Positions 25,852 to 34,162 of a stretch of 64,000 nt of DNA are shown here, in pieces (position 1 is the first letter of the stretch; each line of letters begins with the position of its first letter). Below the pieces are notes generated by a model. The model was not told where the DNA came from. It worked only from the letters and a program-made list of their open reading frames with translations, and made no database searches. Origin of the DNA: CAYRVX01 sp964427875 (lineage in GTDB: Bacteria > Planctomycetota > Phycisphaerae > SM23-33). A program made the translations under genes and the position numbers. Location: assembly GCA_964427875.1 (NCBI GenBank), contig CAYRVX010000008.1, forward strand, positions 1 to 64,000, in the 5' to 3' direction.

Positions 25852-26771
25852 CGTGTTCTCCCGAGTCCCTCGGGCGGGCTGTCGAGCTTCCAGCGCTCGC
25901 GCTCGATGAAGGGGGTCTTGTAGGTCTTTTCGATGCGGCCGGTCTTCTCCAGGTGGTCCAGGCAAGCGCGGAGGCAGCCGCGGCCGACGCAGACCGCCAG
26001 GTGGCGAAAGCGGTGCTGGACGAACCGGTTGTAGGAGGGCTCCTCGCCGTCGGCCTCGGTGCCGTTGAAGAACGGGCTGAAGCGCGGGTCCCTGCCGGCG
26101 TGCACCTTCGCGCAGGCGGCCGCGTCGAACGGGGCGTGGGCGAACTCGCGGCCCTCGATGGTGAGCTTAACGTCGCGGCTCGTGCCGATCGCGCACGCCT
26201 CGCATTCACGGGCGCAGGACAGGCAGCCGTCGCAGATGGGCTCGGCCAGCAGCGGCGTCGGCTCGAGGGCGGCGTCGGTGAAGACGGCGAAGACGCGCTG
26301 GCGCGGGCCGAACTGGGGTGTAAGGAGCAGCTTGGAGTTTCCCAGCTCGCCGAGCCCGGCCGCGACGCCGATGACGCGGAGCGAGATCATGCCGTCCGGC
26401 CCGGCGGGCTGGTCGTCGCGGACCTGCCGCCCCGAGTGCGGATGGAACGGGTTGTGGACGGGCACGCCGATGTAGCCGTCCTCCTCCAGCGCCAGCGAGA
26501 CGGCCCGGAGGACCTTTGGCGCGATGACCTCGTTGAGGTACCAGTAATTGTCGCAGTTGTACGCCTGCCAGTAGCAGCCCTCCTCGACGGCCTTCAGCGC
26601 CCCGCGGAGGTGGCGGACGGCCACGGCGATGGCGGTCTTCGTCTGGGGGAGGATCGTCCGCGGGTGCAGCTCCGGCGGGGCGTCGTCGAAGCGCCCGATC
26701 GGCGCGAAGCCGACCAGGTCGGCCCCGCTCTCCATGGCGGCCTGTCGAACGCGCTCGGTCAGACTTGGCAT
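25848..26771 (-). CDS. QueG-like 4Fe-4S reductase
   Basis: 307 aa from the ATG at 26771. Resembles epoxyqueuosine reductase and reductive dehalogenase-like proteins: an N-terminal domain (GADLVGFAPIGRF, KTAIAVAVRHLRGAL) and a ferredoxin-type cluster motif ICDGCLSCARECEACAIG (C180, C183, C186, C190). A second Cys group, CVGRGCLRAC, lies near the C-terminus. It lacks the HEAT-like C-terminal domain of true QueG and is shorter, so the tRNA role is not assured. It precedes the beta-helix gene by a 4-base overlap. Possibly a cobalamin/Fe-S reductase acting on another substrate. Confidence 0.78.
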   Translation of the reverse strand: MPSLTERVRQAAMESGADLVGFAPIGRFDDAPPELHPRTILPQTKTAIAVAVRHLRGALKAVEEGCYWQAYNCDNYWYLNEVIAPKVLRAVSLALEEDGYIGVPVHNPFHPHSGRQVRDDQPAGPDGMISLRVIGVAAGLGELGNSKLLLTPQFGPRQRVFAVFTDAALEPTPLLAEPICDGCLSCARECEACAIGTSRDVKLTIEGREFAHAPFDAAACAKVHAGRDPRFSPFFNGTEADGEEPSYNRFVQHRFRHLAVCVGRGCLRACLDHLEKTGRIEKTYKTPFIERERWKLDSPPEGLGRTR

Positions 26772-26782
26772 GGGATGCTCCC

Positions 26783-26881
26783 GTAGGTCACAGGTCGTAG
26801 GTCGTAGGTCATAGGGTACCCCGACGATCCCGCCGGCAGAAGACCCATGTCGGTCTTGTCCCCCTACGACCTGTGACCTAC
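26783..26881. repeat. Inverted repeat built from GGTCGTA heptamers
   Basis: GTAGGTCACAGGTCGTAGG at 26783-26801 is perfectly inverted at 26863-26881, a 19-bp stem around a 61-base loop. The left arm continues with GTCGTAGGTCATAGG and the right arm with ACCTGAGACC, so both arms are made of degenerate 7-base units. It sits between divergent genes and overlaps neither. Design parallels the AGCTATC-type repeat at 14255-14344. Could be a mobile intergenic repeat or an RNA structure. Confidence 0.6.
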
Positions 26882-26998
26882 GACCTGAGACCTTCATCCG
26901 ACGACCTTCTTCCTTGCGTGCGGCTGGCGTTGCTGCGATTCTGGGTCCATGGCGACCCAGCGAACCATGCCGGCGCCTCGCCGAAGGAAGGAGCAATC

Positions 26999-28282
26999 AT
27001 GATGTCGAAGATGACACGTCGCGGTTTCCTGAAGACGGCGGCTGCGGCAGGCGCCGCGGCTGCGGCATCGGGCGCGTCGATCGCCCGGCAGGCCGGAGCG
27101 AAAGTCGATCCGTTGAACGTGGCGATCATCGGCGCCGGCGACCACGGGCGCCACCTGATATTCCACTGCATGAAGCTGCCCGGCCTGCGGTTCCGGGCCG
27201 CGTGCGACATCTGGGACTTCTCCCGCAACTACGCCGTGAACCTGCTGAAGAAGTACAAGCATCCCGTCAACGGCTACGCCGACTACCGCGACATGCTCGC
27301 AAAGGAGAAGGACCTCGACGCGGTGATCGTCGCCACGCCGGACGGCTTCCACGCCGAGCAGACGATTGCCTGCCTGAAGGCCGGCCTGCACGTCTACTGC
27401 GAGAAGGAGATGGCCACCACGCTGGCCGACTGCCGGAAGATGGTCCTGACGGCGAGGCAGTGCGGCAAGCTGCTCCAGGTCGGCCGGCAGCACCGCTCCA
27501 ATGCCCGGTACCAGGCGGCGCTGGACTACATCGACAACAAGAAGGCCCTCGGGCGGATCACGCACGTATCGGCCCAATGGCACGGGCACAAGCGCGAGAA
27601 GATCGACTGGCCGGCGAAGTACACGATCGACAAGGCCGTGCTGGCGAAGTACGGCTACGAGTCGATGGAGCAGTTCCGGAACTGGCGGTGGTTCGAGAAG
27701 TTCGCCATCGGCGCGATCGGCAGCCTGGGCTCGCACCAGATCGACGTGTTCAACTGGTTCCTGCACTCGCCGCCCAAGGCGGTGTACGCCAGCGGCGGGC
27801 TGGACCACTACGACATCTACGAGCATTACGACAACGTCAGTTGCATCTACGAGTGGGATTACCGCCGCGACGGGAAGACCACGACGGTGCGGGGCAATTA
27901 CGAGATCCTCAACACCACCGAGCTGGGCGGGTTCTACGAGACGTTCACCGGCACGGAGGGGGAGTTGACGATCTCGGAGATCGCCTCCCGCGGCGGGATC
28001 TGGCGCGAGGTGAACGTGCCCGTCGCCGACTGGGAGAAGGCCCTCAAGCCCGTCTCCGTCGCGCAGTACGGCTCGCGGGCGTACGGGCCCATCCCGGCGA
28101 CGGACACGAAGAGGGTCTATTGGCACCACCTCGGGAACTTCTTCGACGCGATCCGCGGCAAGGCCAAGCTGGCCTGTCCCGGCGAGGTGGGCTACGAGGC
28201 GGCCGTGAGCGTCTTCCGCGTCAACGAGTCCATGAAGGCGGGCAAGAGGCTGGAGCTCAGGGCGGAGGAGTTCAAGGTCTGA
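26999..28282 (+). CDS. Gfo/Idh/MocA-family oxidoreductase, Tat signal
   Basis: 427 aa from ATG 26999 (second ATG at 27002), GGAG upstream. A twin-arginine signal MTRRGFLKTAAAAGAAAAAS precedes the Rossmann fold VAIIGAGDHGR (about 41-51). The usual E-K-P motif is E-K-E here (residues 135-137), and GSHQID (about 242-247) contains the expected substrate-side His. These NAD(P)-dependent enzymes oxidise or reduce sugars and cyclitols; exported planctomycete forms keep bound cofactor. It starts a + strand pair with the DUF6807 gene 200 bases later. Confidence 0.88.
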   Translation: MMSKMTRRGFLKTAAAAGAAAAASGASIARQAGAKVDPLNVAIIGAGDHGRHLIFHCMKLPGLRFRAACDIWDFSRNYAVNLLKKYKHPVNGYADYRDMLAKEKDLDAVIVATPDGFHAEQTIACLKAGLHVYCEKEMATTLADCRKMVLTARQCGKLLQVGRQHRSNARYQAALDYIDNKKALGRITHVSAQWHGHKREKIDWPAKYTIDKAVLAKYGYESMEQFRNWRWFEKFAIGAIGSLGSHQIDVFNWFLHSPPKAVYASGGLDHYDIYEHYDNVSCIYEWDYRRDGKTTTVRGNYEILNTTELGGFYETFTGTEGELTISEIASRGGIWREVNVPVADWEKALKPVSVAQYGSRAYGPIPATDTKRVYWHHLGNFFDAIRGKAKLACPGEVGYEAAVSVFRVNESMKAGKRLELRAEEFKV

Positions 28283-28484
28283 GGGTGCGGGAGCGAATAC
28301 GGCGCGCGGGAACGAACAGGGCGCGCAGGAGCGGTCCGCGAAACGGCAAGCCTCGCAGCAGGTGCTCGGCGTGGGGAGCGCGGTACGCGGGTTCGTCAAG
28401 AACCAGCGTTCCGGTGGGTGGTTTGATGTAGAAGTGTCTGCACGAAAGGGAATCAGAACCGAATCAACGCACAGGGAGACGATC

Positions 28485-29438
28485 ATGAAACGGACAGCGC
28501 TTTTCGCGGCGATCGGGAGTTGCGCGGTGGCCCTTGCGATTCAGGCGGCCACGGGAGCGGAGGGCTATCGCTTCCAGGATACCGAGGGCAAGCACCTCGA
28601 CCTCCTGCGGGACGGCAAGTGCGTCACGCGGTACATGTACGAGGTGGACACGTCGGACAAGGCCAGGACGTTCGACACGGCCAAGGTCTACACGCACGTC
28701 TTCAACGAGTCCGGCACGGAGACGATCACCAAGGGCACCGGCGGGCTGTACCCGCACCATCGAGGGATCTTCCTGGGGTTCAAGGTCACGTACGACGGCA
28801 AGAAACGCGGCGACTGGTGGCACGTCAGGAACGTCACGCAGCGCCACCAGAAGTTCCTCGAGCAGACGGCCGGGGGGGAGTCGGCCACCAGCACGATGCT
28901 CATCCACTGGAACGACGGGCAGGGCAAGTGCGTTCTGGCCGAGGAGCGGACCCAGATCGTCCACCGCCAGCCGAAGCCCACCATGCTGCTGCTGGACTTC
29001 ATCTCGAAGCTCACCGCGGCCCGCAGCGATATCGACCTGGGCGGCGACCCCGAGCACGCCGGCATGCAGTACCGACCCCACAACGAGGTTGCCAAGAACA
29101 AGTCCGCAAAGTACATGTTCCCCGACGAGAAGATCACCTCCGGAAACGTCAAGAAGGAGCTGGACCTGCCCTGGGCGGCCTGTTGCTACGAGCTGAAGGC
29201 CAAGAAGTACACCGTCCAGCACATGAACCACCCGGACAACCCCAAGGGCACGAAGTACTCTGCCTACCGCGACTACGGCCGCTTCGGCGCGTATCCCACG
29301 GCCAAGGTCAAGCAGGGCGAGTCGCTCACGCTGAGGTACCGCATCTGGATCGCGCCCGGCGAGCAGCTCGACCGCGCCGCCATGCAGGCCCGCTACGAGG
29401 CCTTCGCCAAGGCGCCGAAGGCCAAGGCCACCAACTAG
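28485..29438 (+). CDS. Secreted DUF6807 (PmoA-like) protein
   Basis: 317 aa with a signal peptide (ALFAAIGSCAVALAIQAATG, residues 5-24). YRFQDTEGKHLDLLRDGKCV and TGGLYPHHRGIFLGF are typical of the PmoA/DUF6807 family; DWWHVRN and the HNEVAKNKSAKYMFP segment follow. The fold is a beta-sandwich; despite the PmoA label the link to methane oxidation is only a name. In Planctomycetes these genes accompany Gfo/Idh/MocA genes, as here, and probably serve carbohydrate catabolism. ATG 28485 has AGGGAGAC upstream. Confidence 0.83.
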   Translation: MKRTALFAAIGSCAVALAIQAATGAEGYRFQDTEGKHLDLLRDGKCVTRYMYEVDTSDKARTFDTAKVYTHVFNESGTETITKGTGGLYPHHRGIFLGFKVTYDGKKRGDWWHVRNVTQRHQKFLEQTAGGESATSTMLIHWNDGQGKCVLAEERTQIVHRQPKPTMLLLDFISKLTAARSDIDLGGDPEHAGMQYRPHNEVAKNKSAKYMFPDEKITSGNVKKELDLPWAACCYELKAKKYTVQHMNHPDNPKGTKYSAYRDYGRFGAYPTAKVKQGESLTLRYRIWIAPGEQLDRAAMQARYEAFAKAPKAKATN

Positions 29439-29516
29439 CCGCTCCGCCACGCTGCGCTGCCTTGCGGACGCCCGCGGCAAACACAGAGCCAAGTGACAGC
29501 CGCCTGTTCCGCCTCT

Positions 29517-30164
29517 CTACACCTCTTCTACCTGGTAGGAGAGGATCTGGAGAAGTTTTTCGTCCCCAAGATCGATCGCGGGTGGATCCGCGCCCCTCGT
29601 CGGCACGACGGTCCAGTTGTCTGCCATCCTTCCTTGGAGACCTTCCCGGAATTGCCCGAGGAGTTCCGCTCGCGGGAGTGGTTGGCCGCCGTAGCGCCAA
29701 ACCTGCTGGCTCTCGCCGTATGCAAACAGGAGGCAAACTCTCTCTTTGAGGAGATCGGTTTCCCGAAGCTTTTTGGCGTCAGCTACAAGACCGGAGATGA
29801 TGCTGGTCAGAGGAGAAGAACCCTTATCGAAATCAGAGCGGCATTTTGCCATCCTGTCAAGAGTTCTCTTGTGCTGCCATCCGGGACGGGCTGTCTTGAT
29901 CTCCACGCCAATGAGGCGCTTGCAGTTCTTCCGAGGTTTGAGAACGAAGTCGCACTTGCTCCGCCCGTTCCCGTGATTGTATGTGACCTCGGGCTCCCAA
30001 CATGAAGCTGCTACTTGGGTGCTCGCGTCGAACACGAGCATCAGTTCACCTTTGAACCATCCCTCAACTTGGCGGTCCTTCGCTATGAACAGACGCAATC
30101 TCTCTTTGGCGCTACATGTTTGGAAGTGCTCGAGAATGTCCGGCAGAATCAGTTCAAAAGACAT
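29517..30164 (-). CDS. PD-(D/E)XK nuclease-like protein
   Basis: 215 aa of lower GC than its surroundings. GWFKGELMLVF (E40), KCDFVLKPRK (D72) and LIGVEIKT (E88, K90) together form the E/D-x(n)-E-x-K layout of restriction-type nuclease folds. It is flanked by a small gene (30280-30612) and then gene fragments. I cannot assign a named family. It could be a free-standing endonuclease or the remains of a defence module. No partner methyltransferase is nearby. Confidence 0.6.
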   Translation of the reverse strand: MSFELILPDILEHFQTCSAKERLRLFIAKDRQVEGWFKGELMLVFDASTQVAASCWEPEVTYNHGNGRSKCDFVLKPRKNCKRLIGVEIKTARPGWQHKRTLDRMAKCRSDFDKGSSPLTSIISGLVADAKKLRETDLLKERVCLLFAYGESQQVWRYGGQPLPRAELLGQFREGLQGRMADNWTVVPTRGADPPAIDLGDEKLLQILSYQVEEV

Positions 30165-30279
30165 AGGACTACTCCCTTCGTTGAATCAGTAGGTCATTCG
30201 TCACCGTCGAAAAGATAGCCGAATTCAGGCGGGAACCTTTCCCCCAAGTCTTCTTTGACTGCACGGCGGGCGCCTTCCT

Positions 30280-30612
30280 TCAGGGCAGGCGCTCGTGGAT
30301 GAGGCGGCAAAGAAAGAAGGAGACGCCTCTGTCGAAATCCTCCCCGCCTTCGATTGTGCCGTCCTTAAGGGCATGCCAAAGCCAATCAAGCGCGAGGGCG
30401 TGTGAATGATGGTCATCGGGAATCTCGAACTCCGCGCGGACGGTGCGGGCTGCTTCCTCGGTCGTCCAATCGGGGGGGAATTGCAGCAGCTTCCCAATGA
30501 GAGACGCTGCCGCTGCTGCTGCATCTGCCTGCTCCTTCGGCCCGGCGACATTGGTTATTCGGTGGAATACTTCCAATTCGCTCAGCCAAAACTTGCGCTT
30601 GGTCGCATCCAT
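30280..30612 (-). CDS. Small hypothetical protein
   Basis: 110 aa from the ATG at 30612 (AAAGGAT upstream); a GTG at 30648 would overlap the stop of the fragment upstream by 4 bases and is possible. Soluble, helical and acidic: SELEVFHRITNVAGPKEQAD, WTTEEAARTVRAEFEIPDD, LALDWLWHALKDG. No domain recognised. It shares base usage with 29517-31103 and is likely part of the same acquired segment. Confidence 0.55.
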   Translation of the reverse strand: MDATKRKFWLSELEVFHRITNVAGPKEQADAAAAAASLIGKLLQFPPDWTTEEAARTVRAEFEIPDDHHSHALALDWLWHALKDGTIEGGEDFDRGVSFFLCRLIHERLP

Positions 30613-30644
30613 AGCGATATCCTTTCGCATCAGCGCTCTTGTAG

Positions 30645-31103
30645 TCACGCCACGTGGAAGCCCATTCTGACTCTTCGCTCGATCTGCATTTCTTGCAGGG
30701 CCGCCTCGATCAGGCCGCGGTTGAACGGGATGTATCCCGAATCGTCATACTGCGGCTGTGCCGAGATGGTGTTCCCGTCGTCGATTGTATTCTCCCTGTC
30801 CACGGCGAGGATGAAAAGCGTATTCGCGGCCTGTTCAAGCTGGGCAGCGGTGTACCCGTCCGCGGCCTCGACGAGGTAGCTCAACTCGACGGGCGGGATG
30901 GGCCCCTTACTGAGCAGACGGGCCGGGACACCCCGGCCGCCGGCGGCGGCGAACGAAGCCATTCTGCGAAGTGCGTTCGCTGGTTTGTGTCGGAGCATCC
31001 GGGTAAGGTACACCGAAGGACAAGAGCGGGAATCGTGAAGGAGACAACCGTGAGTGGAGCTTTCGACCGAGAGGCGTTTTTGCGGGCCGCAGGCTGCGGC
31101 CAC
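30645..31103 (-). pseudogene. Fragment of an AAA+ ATPase (C-terminal lid only)
   Basis: The frame encodes up to 152 aa. From about residue 45 it reads ALRRMASFAAAGGRGVPARL, EAADGYTAAQLEQAANTLFI and GLIEAALQEMQIERRVRMGF, like the helical lid and C-terminal end of AAA+ ATPases of the CDC48/spastin type. No Walker A or B motif is present anywhere upstream, so the ATPase core is gone. The last codons overlap the start of 30280-30612 when its GTG start is used. Probably a remnant left by a deletion or insertion. Confidence 0.5.
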
Positions 31104-31132
31104 CTGCCAAGTACCCGGTGAGGAGCGCTGGC

Positions 31133-31339
31133 ATGAAACGGCATCTTGTCGCGATTGCGATCGGGTTGACTGGTTTGGCGGCGGGCTCGTCGGCCGGGGA
31201 AGTGACGTTCACGGTCAGGCCGGTCAACTGCCTGGGGATGTTGTTGGCAAAGGAGACGCCGGTGCGTAGGCTACGTGGCTGTGCGGGAGCCGGGTCGGCT
31301 TCCGCGGAGAGATGGGCAGGCGAGCCAAGGAGATACTGA
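31133..31339 (+). pseudogene. Truncated secreted-protein gene start
   Basis: ATG 31133 has GAGGAG seven bases upstream and a clean signal peptide (HLVAIAIGLTGLAAGSSAGE). After about 20 further residues (VTFTVRPVNCLGMLLAKETP) the frame becomes Arg-rich and gene-unlike and ends in 68 codons. The original C-terminal part is missing; the next gene begins 2 bases later. Probably the stump of a gene deleted in place. Confidence 0.35.
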
Positions 31340-31340
31340 C

Positions 31341-32690
31341 ATGTCGAACCGTTACACGCGACGCGGCTTCCTGAAACGCGGCATGGCACTGGCGGGGGCC
31401 TCGACCGCCACGGGGCTCTGGCGCGGGCCGTACGTCCTGGCGGAAAGGGCCCCGAGCTCGAAGCTCGGCGTGGCCGTCGTCGGGGCCGGCGGCATGGGCG
31501 GCTACAGCGTCGGCTGCGCGACCCGAGAGAACTTCGTGGCCATGGTCGACGTCGACGAGGGCCGGATCGCCAAGGCGATGAAGCGGGTCGAGAAGGACAG
31601 CAAGGGCAAGGCCAAGCCCAAGGTCTACTACGACTACCGCAAGATGCTCGACGAGTGCCACAAGGACCTCGACGCCGTGCTGATCGCCACGCCGGACCAC
31701 AACCACGCCCCGGCGGCGATCCGGGCGATCAACCTGGGCAAGGCCACCTTCTCGCAGAAGCCCCTGGCGCACAACATCCGCGAGTGCTACGTCCTGGCCA
31801 AGGCGGCCAGGGAGAAGAAGGTGCCCACGCAGATGGGCAACCAGCGGCACTGCGGGGACCCGATCCGGCGAGTCTGCGAGTACATCCGGGCCGGGGCGAT
31901 CGGGAACGTCACGGAGACGCACACCATACTCGGGCGCAACTTCGGGGGCAGCGGCGGGCGGCCCGCGAGCAAGCCCGTGCCCAAGGGGCTGCACTGGGAC
32001 GAGTGGCTCGGCCCGGCGCCATACCGCGACTACCACGACGGGCTGCACCCGTTCCATTGGCGGTCGTGGCGCGACTTCGGCACGGGGACGATCGGCGACA
32101 TGGCCTGCCACCACGTGGACTTCCCCTTCTGGGCGCTCAAGATCGGCGAGGCGAAGCGCTACACCGTCACGTGCCTGAACACGACCGGCGGCGGCAAGGA
32201 GAAGTACCCGCAGGACAACGTCGTCCGCTTCGACATTCCGGCCCGCGGCGACATGCCGCCGGTGAAGGTCTTCGTCTACGACCACGCAAAGCTCAAGCCG
32301 GAGATCATGAAGGAGACGGAGGAGAAGTACAAACGCAAGTTCGGCGAGTTCACGCTCTTCGTGGGCGACAAGGGCCTGATGGGCAGCGACTCGCGGATCA
32401 TCCCCGAGGCCAGGCACAAGGAGTTCACCGCCCCGCCGAAGTCGATCCCGCGCGCCCACGGCGGGCCGATCGACGACCTCTTCCACGCGTGCAGGCACGG
32501 CACGACGCCGTGCTCGAACTTCGTGGACGCCGCCGGGCCGCTGACGGCCTTCGTCCTCAGCGGCTTCCTCGCCCAGGTCGCGGGCGTCGGCAGGACCGTC
32601 GAGTGGGACGTCGAGAAGATGCAGTGCACGAACCTGCGCCAGATCAACCGCTACGTCGGGCGGACGTATCGCAAGGGCTGGGAAGTGTGA
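31341..32690 (+). CDS. Gfo/Idh/MocA-family oxidoreductase, Tat signal
   Basis: 449 aa from ATG 31341, AAGGAG upstream. Twin-arginine signal YTRRGFLKRGMALAGASTA, then GVAVVGAGGMGGYS as the nucleotide-binding loop, LIATPDHNHAPAA, and S-Q-K-P at residues 138-141 where most relatives have E-K-P. MACHHVDFPFWAL holds the substrate-side histidine. It is first in a three-gene operon with the beta-helix gene and a sulfatase. Sugar oxidoreductase; exact substrate unknown. Confidence 0.88.
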   Translation: MSNRYTRRGFLKRGMALAGASTATGLWRGPYVLAERAPSSKLGVAVVGAGGMGGYSVGCATRENFVAMVDVDEGRIAKAMKRVEKDSKGKAKPKVYYDYRKMLDECHKDLDAVLIATPDHNHAPAAIRAINLGKATFSQKPLAHNIRECYVLAKAAREKKVPTQMGNQRHCGDPIRRVCEYIRAGAIGNVTETHTILGRNFGGSGGRPASKPVPKGLHWDEWLGPAPYRDYHDGLHPFHWRSWRDFGTGTIGDMACHHVDFPFWALKIGEAKRYTVTCLNTTGGGKEKYPQDNVVRFDIPARGDMPPVKVFVYDHAKLKPEIMKETEEKYKRKFGEFTLFVGDKGLMGSDSRIIPEARHKEFTAPPKSIPRAHGGPIDDLFHACRHGTTPCSNFVDAAGPLTAFVLSGFLAQVAGVGRTVEWDVEKMQCTNLRQINRYVGRTYRKGWEV

Positions 32691-32734
32691 CGGCGGCTGA
32701 GGCAGGCGAAGGCATCTCGTCGAGGCCTCTACGG

Positions 32735-34162
32735 ATGAACCTGAGCGGAGTGCTGGACCGACGAGTGTTTCCCAAGGCAAGGGGCTTGTGCGCGTGGGTC
32801 GCGTTGCTGGCCGTCGTGCCGCCCGGCCGCGGGGCAACGTATTACGTCGCCCGGAAGGACCCGAATGCCAGCGACAGGAATCCCGGTACCGAGCGGCTCC
32901 CCTGGAGATCGCTGGACTTCGGCGCCCGGCGCCTGCTCGCGGGCGACACCTTGGTGGTGAAGGCGGGCCACTATTACCGCCATACCGGCCGGCGGTATGA
33001 GCCCGGCTTCCATCCCGCCCGCGGCGGAACGCCCGACAGGCCCATCACGCTTAAGGCGCACCCCGGCGACGAGGTGGTGGTGATGGGCGGGCCGACGATC
33101 GACACGCCGCCTGGCAAGTTCACCAATCCCGCCATCGGCCCGGGCCACGATTACGTCATCCTCGACGGGTTTCGCGTCTACGGGGCCGTCGGGCTCTGGA
33201 AGTGCAAGGGGTGCATCGTCCGCAACTGCGAGATCTGGGGCGGCAACGACAGGGAGTTCAACTGCTGCATCCGCATGGAGTACGCCACCGGCTGCGTGAT
33301 CCGGAACAACATCGTGCACGACAACGACGGGCGAGTCTCGGCCCCCGGCGCCGGCGGCAACCGGATGAACATGCCCCTGGTCATGGAATACGACAGCGGC
33401 GACTGTGTCATCGAGCACAACGAATTCTACAACGCCGTGGGCGCCGCGGTCTTCCTGAAGGACAACGCCCGGAACATCACGGTGCGAGGCAACCTCTTCT
33501 GGGGCAGAGGCGGCGGGGTCCTCACCTGCGTCCAGGACACCGGCAAGAACGTGGTCGTCCACGCGAACATCTTCCGCGGGCTCGCCGGCGCCGCCGTCCA
33601 CGCGCACTGTAGCCTGCAAGGGCTGACCGTCTCCAACAACACCTTCTACGACAATGCCACGGACATCCACACGTGGACCTCCGGCACCAGGGACATCCGT
33701 ATCCTCAACAACGTCTTCGTGCACGCCCGGGGCGGCCAGCTCTTCCTGCGCGTCGCCCCCCACGGCAGCGACAGGAACACCGACGGTGCCCTGACGAACG
33801 TTCGCCTCCACGACTACAACTGCTACCACGGCAGGGCCGAATGGAAGGTCAACTACCGCACCGTCGCCGGCAGCCTCGACGCGTGGCGGCGCTACGGGCC
33901 GTACGGCTTCGACAAGCATTCGCTGCTGGCCGACCCGAAGTTCGCGGACGCCGCAAAGGGAGACTTCCGGCTCGCCAAGGGCTCCCCATGCCGCCGCGCG
34001 GGAAAGGACGAGCAGGCCCTCGGCGCCCATGGCAAGCCCACGGCGCGGATCGGCGTGCACCCCAAGGCCAACCCCTGGATGCACAATCGCGTGAAGGTGT
34101 GCTACCACACGCCGAAGGCGGAATCAGGCGAGAGCGCAGGTCGCAAGGGAGATTCGCCATGA
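32735..34162 (+). CDS. Secreted right-handed beta-helix protein
   Basis: 475 aa from ATG 32735. A signal peptide runs to about residue 33 (WVALLAVVPPGRGA). ATYYVARKDPNASDRNPGTE is the DUF1565-type start, and coils follow with repeated NCEIWGGND, VIRNNIVHDNDG, VIEHNEFYNAVGAA, ITVRGNLFWGRGG, VHANIFRG and VSNNTFYDN segments. A likely lyase or isomerase of polysaccharides. The stop overlaps the sulfatase ATG by 4 bases. An open frame extends upstream into the preceding gene but lacks gene-like sequence before 32735. Confidence 0.87.
   Translation: MNLSGVLDRRVFPKARGLCAWVALLAVVPPGRGATYYVARKDPNASDRNPGTERLPWRSLDFGARRLLAGDTLVVKAGHYYRHTGRRYEPGFHPARGGTPDRPITLKAHPGDEVVVMGGPTIDTPPGKFTNPAIGPGHDYVILDGFRVYGAVGLWKCKGCIVRNCEIWGGNDREFNCCIRMEYATGCVIRNNIVHDNDGRVSAPGAGGNRMNMPLVMEYDSGDCVIEHNEFYNAVGAAVFLKDNARNITVRGNLFWGRGGGVLTCVQDTGKNVVVHANIFRGLAGAAVHAHCSLQGLTVSNNTFYDNATDIHTWTSGTRDIRILNNVFVHARGGQLFLRVAPHGSDRNTDGALTNVRLHDYNCYHGRAEWKVNYRTVAGSLDAWRRYGPYGFDKHSLLADPKFADAAKGDFRLAKGSPCRRAGKDEQALGAHGKPTARIGVHPKANPWMHNRVKVCYHTPKAESGESAGRKGDSP

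Noticed and set aside
31655..34162. Extending the beta-helix gene upstream to 31655
   Set aside because: The extra 360 codons are the out-of-frame reading of the Gfo/Idh/MocA gene; the signal peptide at 32735 marks the true start.
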